Part shown: positions 1-7,598 of the stretch, piece after piece
Layout of the letters: each line of letters begins with the position of its first letter
Numbering within the stretch: the stretch's first letter is position 1
DNA from: an uncultured Winogradskyella sp.
GTDB lineage: Bacteria > Bacteroidota > Bacteroidia > Flavobacteriales > Flavobacteriaceae
NCBI RefSeq assembly: GCF_947501905.1
Contig: NZ_CANMXL010000003.1
Location: 496,001 to 560,000 of the forward strand
Direction of reading: 5' to 3'
Length of the DNA stretch: 64,000 nt
Notes under the pieces: generated by a model
The model's database searches: none
Seen by the model: only the letters and a program-made list of their open reading frames with translations
Told to the model about the DNA's origin: nothing
Position numbers and translations under genes: made by a program

Positions 1-456
1 TACATAAGCAGCTTCTATAACTTCAAATGCATTGATGTCTAATTTTTCACCAATTACACCAGTTTGTTCAACTAATTTTTCTGCAACAGTCATTCCGCCA
101 AAATCAGCAGCTAAGAAATCTTCTTTGTTGCTGTAGTTTAAAGCGATATCTCCAAAGTCACTTGCTAACTTTAAAAAGTTTTCGTTTTTACCAACAAAAT
201 CAGTTTCACAACCTAATACAAGAGCAATGCCTTTTGTGTTGTCTGCGTTAATTTTTGCAACAGCTGCACCTTCAGAAGAATCTCTGTCCGCTCTTTTTGC
301 TGCAACTTTTTGACCTTTTTTACGTAAAACTTCGATTGCTTTGTCAAAATCACCACCAGCTTCAACTAGTGCTTTTTTACAATCCATCATACCAGCACCA
401 GTAGCTTTTCTAAGCTTGTTTACTTCTGCTGCTGAAATTTTTACTGTGTTTTCCAT
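1..456 (-). CDS. tsf: Translation elongation factor Ts (partial, 3' end cut by window edge)
   Basis: EF-Ts recycles EF-Tu by exchanging GDP for GTP in the cytoplasm. The visible 152 residues begin MENTVKISAAEVNKLRKATG, the family's N-terminal UBA-like domain, followed by GAGMMDCKKAL. The start of the core domain has CETDFVGKNE, the EF-Tu contact motif (TDFVARNE in many species). The stop codon lies outside the window. It is the last visible gene of the rplM-rpsI-rpsB-tsf series, 86 bases after rpsB; rpsB-tsf pairing is near universal. The start is the ATG whose complement is at 454-456. A weak inverted repeat sits between it and rpsB. Identification is secure. Confidence 0.97.
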   Translation of the reverse strand, partial: MENTVKISAAEVNKLRKATGAGMMDCKKALVEAGGDFDKAIEVLRKKGQKVAAKRADRDSSEGAAVAKINADNTKGIALVLGCETDFVGKNENFLKLASDFGDIALNYSNKEDFLAADFGGMTVAEKLVEQTGVIGEKLDINAFEVIEAAYV

Positions 457-476
457 AGTATATTAAAATTTGAAAA

Positions 477-518
477 AGTCGCTTAACTATTTTCTGATTT
501 GAAAAGAATTAAACGACT
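477..518 (-). other. Intercistronic inverted repeat between rpsB and tsf
   Basis: Arms at 477-486 and 509-518 (AGTCGCTTAA / TTAAACGACT) can pair with one G-U in the minus-strand RNA, leaving a 22-base AT-rich loop. No T-run follows, so it is more likely an RNA stability or processing structure than a terminator. The large loop makes it a weak call. Confidence 0.3.
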
Positions 519-542
519 CTTAAATATTGTATAATTCTTTAT

Positions 543-1325
543 TTATTCTTCTTCTTGAGCTGCAACCGGAGCTGCTTTTTTAGCTTCGGCTTTTGGTGCT
601 GGAGCTGCTGCTTTATCTTCTTTTTCTGTACGCTCAGCTTTTCTTTCGTTTAAACCGTCTGCTACTGCAGAAGTCACGATAGATAAAACTTTATCGATAG
701 ACTTAGAAGCATCATCATTTGCAGGAATTAAATAATCTACCTGACGTGGGTCAGAGTTAGTATCTACCATTGCAAAGATTGGGATATTTAATTTTTGAGC
801 TTCTTTAATAGCAATATGCTCACGCTTAATATCTACGACGAATAAAGCACCTGGTAAACGCGTCATGTCTGAGATAGAACCTAAGTTTTTCTCTAATTTA
901 GCACGTTGACGGTCTACTTGTAAACGTTCTTTTTTAGATAAAGAGTTGAATGTTCCGTCTTTCTTCATTCTGTCAATTGCAGCCATTTTCTTAACAGCTT
1001 TTCTGATAGTTACGAAGTTAGTTAACATTCCACCAGGCCATCTTTCAGTAATGTATGGTTGGTTTACAGCACCTGCTTTGTCAGCTACGATGTCTTTAGC
1101 TTGTTTTTTTGTAGCTACGAATAAGATTTTCTTACCAGAAGCAGCTATTTTTTTCATTGCTTCTGCAGTTTCTGTAATCTTAGCTGCAGTTTTGTAAAGG
1201 TTGATAATATGGATGCCATTACGCTCCATATAGATGTAAGGTGCCATGTTTGGATCCCACTTACGTGTAAGGTGACCGAAGTGTACACCTGCCTCAAGTA
1301 ATTCTTTTACTTCTACTTTTTCCAT
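543..1325 (-). CDS. rpsB: 30S ribosomal protein S2
   Basis: Ribosomal protein uS2, 260 residues from the chosen start. The family hallmarks are visible: KELLEAGVHFGHLTRKWDP near the N-terminus, YIYMERNGIHIINL, a central coiled-coil segment (RLQVDRQRAKLEKNLG), PGALFVVDIKREHIAIKEA, and IPIFAMVDTNSDP. The C-terminal tail is Ala/Lys/Glu-rich (APAPKAEAKKAAP), a common extension in Bacteroidota. An in-frame ATG 11 codons upstream (1358) would add MLIQQNVNYYK, which does not belong to the family, so MEKVEVK at 1325 is preferred. The gene is followed by tsf and preceded by a 211-base gap after rpsI that may hold an S2-responsive leader. Confidence 0.97.
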   Translation of the reverse strand: MEKVEVKELLEAGVHFGHLTRKWDPNMAPYIYMERNGIHIINLYKTAAKITETAEAMKKIAASGKKILFVATKKQAKDIVADKAGAVNQPYITERWPGGMLTNFVTIRKAVKKMAAIDRMKKDGTFNSLSKKERLQVDRQRAKLEKNLGSISDMTRLPGALFVVDIKREHIAIKEAQKLNIPIFAMVDTNSDPRQVDYLIPANDDASKSIDKVLSIVTSAVADGLNERKAERTEKEDKAAAPAPKAEAKKAAPVAAQEEE

Positions 1326-1536
1326 TTTGTAATAGTTTACGTTCTGTTGAATTAGCAATGATTAAGTGGTCGCTTTTGCTTGCCTTAACCATTTAGATGC
1401 TAAACTAAATCCTGATGTTACCATCATGGACAACAATAACTGGTTTAATTTTTTGTCGAAATATTCGACGATTTCAATAAAATAAAATAATTCAGAATCT
1501 GAATTAACAGACTCTGAATTAAGTGTTGTTTGGATA
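1326..1536 (-). promoter_or_regulatory. rpsI-rpsB intergenic region: hairpins and possible rpsB leader
   Basis: This is an unusually long gap (211 bases) inside an otherwise tight ribosomal operon. Near the rpsI stop is a self-complementary stretch at 1489-1505 (AATTCAGA, one base, TCTGAATT). In minus-strand RNA it is followed by ATTTTATTTTATT, which looks like a weak terminator or attenuator. A second hairpin, GTCGAA-ATA-TTCGAC, lies at 1455-1469. Closer to rpsB, the minus strand can form GATG-GTAA-CATC and other short stems. No exact TAnnTTTG promoter is present. In Escherichia coli S2 autoregulates rpsB-tsf through its leader; a similar role here is inference only. Confidence 0.4.
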
Positions 1537-1923
1537 TTAACGTTTCGAGAATTGGAATTTCTTACGCGCTTTCTTCTGACCGAATTTCTTACGCTCTACC
1601 ATTCTTGGATCTCTAGTTAATAGACCTTCTGGCTTTAATACTAGTCTGTTTTCAGGATCAAGCTCGCACATAGCTCGAGATAATCCTAAACGTATTGCTT
1701 CTGCCTGGCCGGTGATACCACCTCCATATACGTTAACAGTAATATCAAAGTTGCCATCATTGTTAGTCAAGGCTAAAGGTTGGTTTACTTTATACTGCAA
1801 TGTTGCAGTAGTAAAATAATCCGCCATGTCTTTTTTGTTCACCGTGATGTTACCTTTTCCTTTGGCAACGTACACACGAGCAACAGCCGTCTTTCTACGG
1901 CCAATTTTGTGAATTACTTCCAT
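1537..1923 (-). CDS. rpsI: 30S ribosomal protein S9
   Basis: Ribosomal protein uS9, 128 residues, the usual length. It starts [19 protein letters not shown], has the conserved GGGITGQAEAIRLGLSRAM block, and ends in the basic tail KKFGQKKARKKFQFSKR, whose terminal KR reaches the P-site tRNA. The start codon overlaps the rplM stop by one base (TAATG), which implies translational coupling with L13. The rplM-rpsI pair is conserved across bacteria. Confidence 0.98.
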   Translation of the reverse strand: MEVIHKIGRRKTAVARVYVAKGKGNITVNKKDMADYFTTATLQYKVNQPLALTNNDGNFDITVNVYGGGITGQAEAIRLGLSRAMCELDPENRLVLKPEGLLTRDPRMVERKKFGQKKARKKFQFSKR

Positions 1924-2378
1924 TAGTTAATTTCGTTTAAATTAATTGCTTTTGGCTTCTGCGCTTCGTGAGCGTGCTCAGTACCAGAAACAACTGTTAA
2001 GTTTCTAAAAAGAACTGCACCTAATTTATTTTTAGGTAACATTCCTTTTACTGACTTTTCTACTAATCTGCTTGGATCTTTCTCAAACATCTCAGTAGCT
2101 GTCAGGCTTCTTTGTCCACCTGGATAACCTGTGTGACGGATGTAACTTTTATCTGTCCACTTGTTACCAGTTAAGTTGATTTTTTCTGCATTAACAACAA
2201 TTACATTGTCACCGCAATCAACGTGTGGCGTAAAATTAGGTTTGTGCTTACCTCTTAAAAGTATTGCTACTCTTGAAGCTAAGCGACCTAAAGTTTGTCC
2301 TTCAGCATCAACTAAAACCCACTCCTTATTAACGGTAGCTTTGTTAGCTGAAACTGTTTTGTAGCTTAATGTATCCAC
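1923..2378 (-). CDS. rplM: 50S ribosomal protein L13
   Basis: Ribosomal protein uL13, 151 residues. Recognisable blocks are [19 protein letters not shown], the [16 protein letters not shown] segment, [24 protein letters not shown] and [10 protein letters not shown]. It is the first gene of the operon, with a promoter about 70 bases upstream (2448-2478). The stop overlaps the rpsI start by one base. Confidence 0.98.
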   Translation of the reverse strand: MDTLSYKTVSANKATVNKEWVLVDAEGQTLGRLASRVAILLRGKHKPNFTPHVDCGDNVIVVNAEKINLTGNKWTDKSYIRHTGYPGGQRSLTATEMFEKDPSRLVEKSVKGMLPKNKLGAVLFRNLTVVSGTEHAHEAQKPKAINLNEIN

Positions 2379-2447
2379 ACTAATTTGATTTATGTTGTAC
2401 CACTATGATACAATTGATTAAACATTCCTCTTCCGAAAAAGAGTTTG

Positions 2448-2478
2448 CAAATTTACGATAACTTATTGGATTGGCAAA
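2448..2478 (-). promoter_or_regulatory. Bacteroidota-type promoter of the rplM operon
   Basis: On the minus strand TAAATTTG (2448-2455) matches the TAnnTTTG -7 element exactly. TTTG at 2475-2478 gives the -33 element with a 19-base spacer. This is the best promoter match in the window, correctly placed for rplM. Confidence 0.75.
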
Positions 2479-2562
2479 CCCTAGCTAATGTTTTTTTAAG
2501 CTGAAAATCAATGGGTTTAATTTAGCTTGTGTTTTGGATATACATTTAAGTTTATAAAATTT

Positions 2563-3780
2563 CTAATCAATAGAGATTTCCTGTAAATACTTTTCTATTT
2601 CACTTATTGCTTTTGTCTGTTTTGGAGCATTATATGTTGACCAAAATTTCGCATTATATGCTTTTGATTGATTTTCAAGACTCATCCCAATATTCATATT
2701 TTGCTGAAAAGGATAGCCTTTAATATTATCCACTACTATATTATTAATAAATAGCTCTTTTTTTGGGTTTTTTACAAACAGTAGTTTACTAGGATTGTCT
2801 ATGTCATATATTTCCCAAGTATCTTCTTCCTTTTGATATTTTAAGTACATCTTGTTGTTATACTCTTGATAATCAAAGACGACATTATAATATACTTGCT
2901 CTTGGCCATTAGATAATCTCCTTTTCCAGGATTTTCCATTATGTATAGTCCTAGTAAGTTCAATTCTTACAAAGGCAAAAGACTCAGTATCTATATATAA
3001 GATTGCATTTTGAAAAGGGGCATCTACTCCTGTAATTTTATAAACAAATTTATTATTGTATAGCAAAACATCTTCTAAATTGTACTTCCATCCATTTCTA
3101 CCTTTTATTGGACCATAATCAAAACGAATAAAATTATCTTCAATCAAATCTATAATTGAATTTTTTCTCTCCCATTGTTTATTCCATGGATTTTTTTTAG
3201 AGATATAGTTATTTCTTATCTCAACCAATTCTACAGTTGGCTCAATTTCTTTATTATAAGCTTGATTATAAAATTTTGCAGCACATTCTAGGTATTCAAC
3301 ATAGTTGTCATCTTCTTTTTGAAGATCTCTTACAAAACCTTCAAGAATATAAGGTTCTTTAGGGTAGTTTTTATCAATCTCTTTATATGCTTTTTTTACA
3401 ATTTGCTTAGCGGTTAGCTTTTTCTTTTTTGTTGAAGTGATAATGACTTCATCTAGATTATTAATTTTAGAGCTAAGGAATATAATTTCATTATCTATAA
3501 AACTTTCAATTGTCTTTTCTACAGAACTATAACCCAGACTAGATATTACAATAACGTTAGACTTGTCAATATTTGAAATATGAAAAATAAAATTTCCTTC
3601 CTCATTTGATGTTGTTCCTATAGCTTGCCCTTTAAGATATATAGATGCAAATGGAATAGGGTTATTATTCTCTTTGTCTAAAATTTGACCAGTAATAGTT
3701 ATATCTGTGTTTTGTGCAGAAATTGGTATTGAAAATAATAATAAAAAAAAAGAAATATAGGTTTTAAAAAGAGCAGTCAT
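2563..3780 (-). CDS. Secreted protein with carboxypeptidase-like regulatory domain
   Basis: This 405-residue exported protein is of unknown function. After a signal peptide (MTALFKTYISFFLLLFSIPISAQ) comes an Ig-like CarboxypepD_reg domain of about 85 residues: ITGQILDKENNNPIPFASIY, then GTTSNEEGNFIF and VISSLGYSS. This fold is common at the N-terminus of Bacteroidota outer-membrane and surface proteins. The remaining 300 residues have alternating Tyr/Trp-rich strands and no motif I recognise. A longer frame reaches 3849, but the signal peptide fixes the start at 3780. The coding region is more AT-rich than its ribosomal neighbours. No clear terminator lies between it and the rplM promoter. 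Confidence 0.8.
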   Translation of the reverse strand: MTALFKTYISFFLLLFSIPISAQNTDITITGQILDKENNNPIPFASIYLKGQAIGTTSNEEGNFIFHISNIDKSNVIVISSLGYSSVEKTIESFIDNEIIFLSSKINNLDEVIITSTKKKKLTAKQIVKKAYKEIDKNYPKEPYILEGFVRDLQKEDDNYVEYLECAAKFYNQAYNKEIEPTVELVEIRNNYISKKNPWNKQWERKNSIIDLIEDNFIRFDYGPIKGRNGWKYNLEDVLLYNNKFVYKITGVDAPFQNAILYIDTESFAFVRIELTRTIHNGKSWKRRLSNGQEQVYYNVVFDYQEYNNKMYLKYQKEEDTWEIYDIDNPSKLLFVKNPKKELFINNIVVDNIKGYPFQQNMNIGMSLENQSKAYNAKFWSTYNAPKQTKAISEIEKYLQEISID

Positions 3781-3942
3781 ATTAAATTGACGAGTTAAGT
3801 ATTTTTTTGTTACTTTTTTTCTAAATAATACTAAAAGGAAAGTATTCAATGAATCTGTAATAATAATTAATTTTAAGAAAAGTGTAACACTGGCACTCTA
3901 ACAAAGTCTTTAACTTGTGCCTAACTATCAATCAATCAAAGA

Positions 3943-6603
3943 ATGAAATCTATTTTAGTTTATGCTTTTATATGCATTTTATCTTTTACAATGCGTGCTC
4001 AAGAATCTGAAAGTACTAAAATCCCAAAACGAGTATACACAACAAAGCCTGTAAAGCAAAATCCACCCACCATAGATGGTGTTTTAAACGATGAAGCATG
4101 GAATGCAGTAGAATGGACAACAGATTATACAGAGTTTCAGCCAGATGTTGGTACACCACCTACTGAGCAAACTAAAATGAAGATAGTATATGATGACAAA
4201 AATCTTTATGTAGCCTTTAAGTGTTATCAAAAAGACCCAGGTACTATTGAGAAACGCATGGGACGCCGAGATGATTTTCCTGGAGATTGGGTTGAAATTA
4301 ATTTAGGAAGCTATAATGATGACAGGACAGGATTCTCTTTCACTATTTCTGCTTCAGGTGTAAAAGGAGATGAATTTATTTCTAATAATGGAAATTTTGA
4401 TTCTAGTTGGAATCCAATTTGGTACACAAATACAAATATCGACGAAGAAGGTTGGACAGCAGAAATGCGTATACCATTAAGTCAATTACGTTTTGGGAAC
4501 GAGCAAGAACAAGTTTGGGGCTTACAGTCAACAAGACGTTATTTTAATAATGAAGAACGTTCTACGTGGCAACCGTTAGAAGCAAATCCTCCAGGTTGGG
4601 TAAGTGAGTTTGGAGAATTAAGAGGTCTTATTGGTCTTAAACCTCAAAAACAACTAGAAATTCAACCATATACCGTTGCACAATTAGATACCTACCAGGC
4701 AGAACCTGGCAATCCTTTTAGAGATGGTAGTGATGCTAAGATTACCGGAGGACTTGATGCTAAAATTGGGATTACAAACGATTTAACTTTAGACTTAACG
4801 ATTAATCCAGATTTTGGACAAGTAGATGCTGACCCAGGCGCTATTGCCTTAGATGGATTCGAAATATTTTTTCAAGAACGTCGCCCATTTTTTGTAGAAA
4901 ATAAAAATGTATTTGACTTTAGGCTTGGAGGTGGTGCTGATAATGTATTCTTTTCTCGTCGTATTGGGCGAACACCTCAAGGTTTTACAACAGCAGATAG
5001 AGATTTTGGAGAATATGAGGATATCCCTAATTTTAGCACTATTCTTGGTGCTGCAAAATTTAGTGGTAAAACTAAAGATGGTTGGGCCGTAGGAGTTTTG
5101 GAAAGTATTACGGCAAAAGAATATGCAGATATAGAGCTCGATGAAAGACCAGATGTTATTAACGGTTTGCCACAAGTAGGAGAAGAAAGAGAAGAATTGG
5201 TAGAGCCTTTTACCAATTATTTTGTAACACGTGTTCAAAAAGATTTTAATGATAGGAATAGTTATATAGGCGGAATATTTACAGCCACAAATAGGAATAT
5301 AGAAGATAGTGTGAGCTTTTTACATAAATCTGCATATTCAGGAGGATTAGACTTTAGGCATAATTGGAAAGACAGGACATATTACCTTCAAGGAAATTTT
5401 ACACTAAGTAATGTTAATGGAACACCTGAGGCTATCGCTAGAACACAAACATCAATTACACATTTATTTCAACGAGTAGATGCAAACCATGTAGATTTTG
5501 ACCCAACAAGAACCTCATTAACAGGAACAGGTGGTCAATTAGAATTCGGAAAAGGTGGAAATGGAAATTGGAACTATAATATTGGCGCTAACTGGAAATC
5601 ACCTGAATTAGAACTTAACGATATTGGTTTTTTACGGCAAGCAGATGACATACGTCAATATGCAAATGTGACACGATTATTTAATAAACCTACAAGTTGG
5701 TACCGAAGAGCTAATTTAAGAGCAAGTCTTACATCGGCTTACGATTTTCAGGGAAATTACAATAGAATACAATACGAAGGTCGTGGAGAGATTAATTATA
5801 CCAACAACTGGTTTACAGAATTTGGTGGTGCTCACAAACCTCGGATTTTCACCAATTCATTTTTGCGTGGCGGGCCAAGATGGCGCTATAATGAGGAAAA
5901 TTTCTATTACTTTTTTGCAGGGACTGACCAAAGAAAAAAACTGAGTGTTATTGCGGGTTATGTTAATTCTCAAGCCAAACAAGATAATTTTAGCTTAGAT
6001 AGATTTGAGCTTCGATTTAGATATCAACCATTAAATGCACTAAGTCTTTCTCTAGAAACGCAATATGATAAAAACCCAAGTAAAACTCAGTATGTAACAC
6101 AGCGTGATTTTGGAAATCAAAGACGTTATATTTTAGGTAATATTGATCAAGAAACTTTAAGTGCTACATTGAGAGTTAATTATAATATTAATCCAAATTT
6201 AACTATTCAATATTATGGGCAACCTTTTATTTTTAAAGCAGATTTTAGTAATTTCAATTTGGTAAATAATGCTACTGCAGAAGATTTAAATGACCGAATA
6301 ACCTATTTTGACGACAATCAAATTTCTTTTGCAAATAATACTTATAGTATTGATGAGGATAGGAATGGTACTACGGATTATACATTTGGTAATCCTGATT
6401 TTGCTTTTGTACAATTTAGGTCTAATTTAGTTGTAAGATGGGAATATATACCTGGTTCAGAAATATTTTTGGTATGGTCTCAAGGCATAACAGGTCTTGG
6501 AGATGTAAATAATGATTTTGGAAGTATTATAGACAATCAACTACTCAATGCAAAGCCGGAAAACACATTTTTGATTAAAGCAACTTATAGATTTGTACTT
6601 TGA
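3943..6603 (+). CDS. DUF5916 outer-membrane protein with CBM9-like domain
   Basis: This 886-residue protein has a signal peptide (MKSILVYAFICILSFTMRAQ). Residues about 35-230 form a carbohydrate-binding-module-9-like beta-sandwich (PPTIDGVLNDEAWNAVEW; DDKNLYVAFKCYQKDP; GWTAEMRIPLSQLRFG). The rest matches DUF5916, with the signature FFQERRPFFVENKNVFDF near residue 310. It then becomes a series of amphipathic strands ending in LIKATYRFVL, typical of an outer-membrane barrel with a C-terminal aromatic. The family is widespread in Bacteroidota with no established function. The gene ends two bases before the convergent sua5 stop, with no terminator between them. Confidence 0.88.
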   Translation: MKSILVYAFICILSFTMRAQESESTKIPKRVYTTKPVKQNPPTIDGVLNDEAWNAVEWTTDYTEFQPDVGTPPTEQTKMKIVYDDKNLYVAFKCYQKDPGTIEKRMGRRDDFPGDWVEINLGSYNDDRTGFSFTISASGVKGDEFISNNGNFDSSWNPIWYTNTNIDEEGWTAEMRIPLSQLRFGNEQEQVWGLQSTRRYFNNEERSTWQPLEANPPGWVSEFGELRGLIGLKPQKQLEIQPYTVAQLDTYQAEPGNPFRDGSDAKITGGLDAKIGITNDLTLDLTINPDFGQVDADPGAIALDGFEIFFQERRPFFVENKNVFDFRLGGGADNVFFSRRIGRTPQGFTTADRDFGEYEDIPNFSTILGAAKFSGKTKDGWAVGVLESITAKEYADIELDERPDVINGLPQVGEEREELVEPFTNYFVTRVQKDFNDRNSYIGGIFTATNRNIEDSVSFLHKSAYSGGLDFRHNWKDRTYYLQGNFTLSNVNGTPEAIARTQTSITHLFQRVDANHVDFDPTRTSLTGTGGQLEFGKGGNGNWNYNIGANWKSPELELNDIGFLRQADDIRQYANVTRLFNKPTSWYRRANLRASLTSAYDFQGNYNRIQYEGRGEINYTNNWFTEFGGAHKPRIFTNSFLRGGPRWRYNEENFYYFFAGTDQRKKLSVIAGYVNSQAKQDNFSLDRFELRFRYQPLNALSLSLETQYDKNPSKTQYVTQRDFGNQRRYILGNIDQETLSATLRVNYNINPNLTIQYYGQPFIFKADFSNFNLVNNATAEDLNDRITYFDDNQISFANNTYSIDEDRNGTTDYTFGNPDFAFVQFRSNLVVRWEYIPGSEIFLVWSQGITGLGDVNNDFGSIIDNQLLNAKPENTFLIKATYRFVL

Positions 6604-6605
6604 TG

Positions 6606-7562
6606 TTACTTAGTGGCTCTCTCTAACCTATCATTTATAGACTTTCCTATGTTTTGATTTGGAAAGCGCTTAGCTATTATAATATCTAAATCTTTTTTGT
6701 CAAGTTGATGTAAAGCATCATAAAGATTTGAAGCAGCCTCAGACATGTCTGCAGATTCTGATAAGACAATCTGAAATTTCACATCTTCATGCTTTACTTT
6801 ATTTTGAAAAGCTAAAATTCCAATTCTATGACCTAGATATTCTTTAATTGACTCTAGTATATTATCTGAAAGAATTGTCTTTGTTTTAGGGGCATAATGA
6901 CGCGCTAACATTCCTGGTGCGTTTGGTGAGCTTTCCTTCTTATTCTTTATCTCAATTTTTCCAACGACTTTTTCAATAGCTTCAATAGGTGTTGAGCCAA
7001 GTCTATAAATAATAGGCTCTTCATTTTCAAAACCAATAATGGTAGATTCAATACCACTTTTACAAGCGCCTCCATCGAGTACCATTTTTATGTCGTTTTT
7101 AAAATAGTCTTCCACGTGCTTAGCTGTTGTTGGGCTAATTCGATTAAACGGATTTGCACTTGGAGCCGCTAAAGGAAAATCTAACCGTTTTAATAACTCC
7201 AATGTAGTTGGATGATTTGGTATACGAACTGCTACGGTATCTTTACCTGCTGTTATTAAATCAGGGATTACAGATTTCTTTTTCAATACCAGAGTTATTG
7301 GTCCAGGCCAAAAGGCATCAGCAAGTAATTTTGCTTTTTCTGGAATATGGCTTACAATTTTATCTAAGTAATAAATATTTGGTATATGGACAATCAGAGG
7401 ATTAAAAAACGGTCGTTGTTTAGTTTCAAAAATAGAATTTATGGCTTTTTCACTAAAAATATTACCAGCCAAACCATAAACTGTCTCGGTAGGTATAGCC
7501 ACTAATCCTTCTGCTTCTAAGACGGAAATTGCTTTTGATATGTCTTTTGAAATGATACTCAT
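6606..7562 (-). CDS. sua5: L-threonylcarbamoyladenylate synthase (Sua5 type)
   Basis: This enzyme makes threonylcarbamoyl-AMP from threonine, bicarbonate and ATP, the first step of t6A37 modification of ANN-decoding tRNAs. The 318-residue length indicates the two-domain Sua5 form rather than the short TsaC form. The YrdC domain has IPTETVYGL (residues 23-31), the KxR motif KQR (48-50), AAPSANPF and the ESTIIG segment. A linker with GMLARHYAPKT leads to the C-terminal Sua5 domain (about 220-318). It lies downstream of polA on the same strand with a 36-base gap and may be co-transcribed. Confidence 0.94.
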   Translation of the reverse strand: MSIISKDISKAISVLEAEGLVAIPTETVYGLAGNIFSEKAINSIFETKQRPFFNPLIVHIPNIYYLDKIVSHIPEKAKLLADAFWPGPITLVLKKKSVIPDLITAGKDTVAVRIPNHPTTLELLKRLDFPLAAPSANPFNRISPTTAKHVEDYFKNDIKMVLDGGACKSGIESTIIGFENEEPIIYRLGSTPIEAIEKVVGKIEIKNKKESSPNAPGMLARHYAPKTKTILSDNILESIKEYLGHRIGILAFQNKVKHEDVKFQIVLSESADMSEAASNLYDALHQLDKKDLDIIIAKRFPNQNIGKSINDRLERATK

Positions 7563-7598
7563 AAATAGAGCGCAAAGCTACTTCAAAAAAATGATGTT

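Noticed and set aside
4849..5238. A minus-strand frame of 129 codons, and other frames inside the DUF5916 gene
   Set aside because: It lies wholly within the strongly supported plus-strand gene, is rich in Cys/Ile/Phe as expected of a shadow frame, and matches no family.
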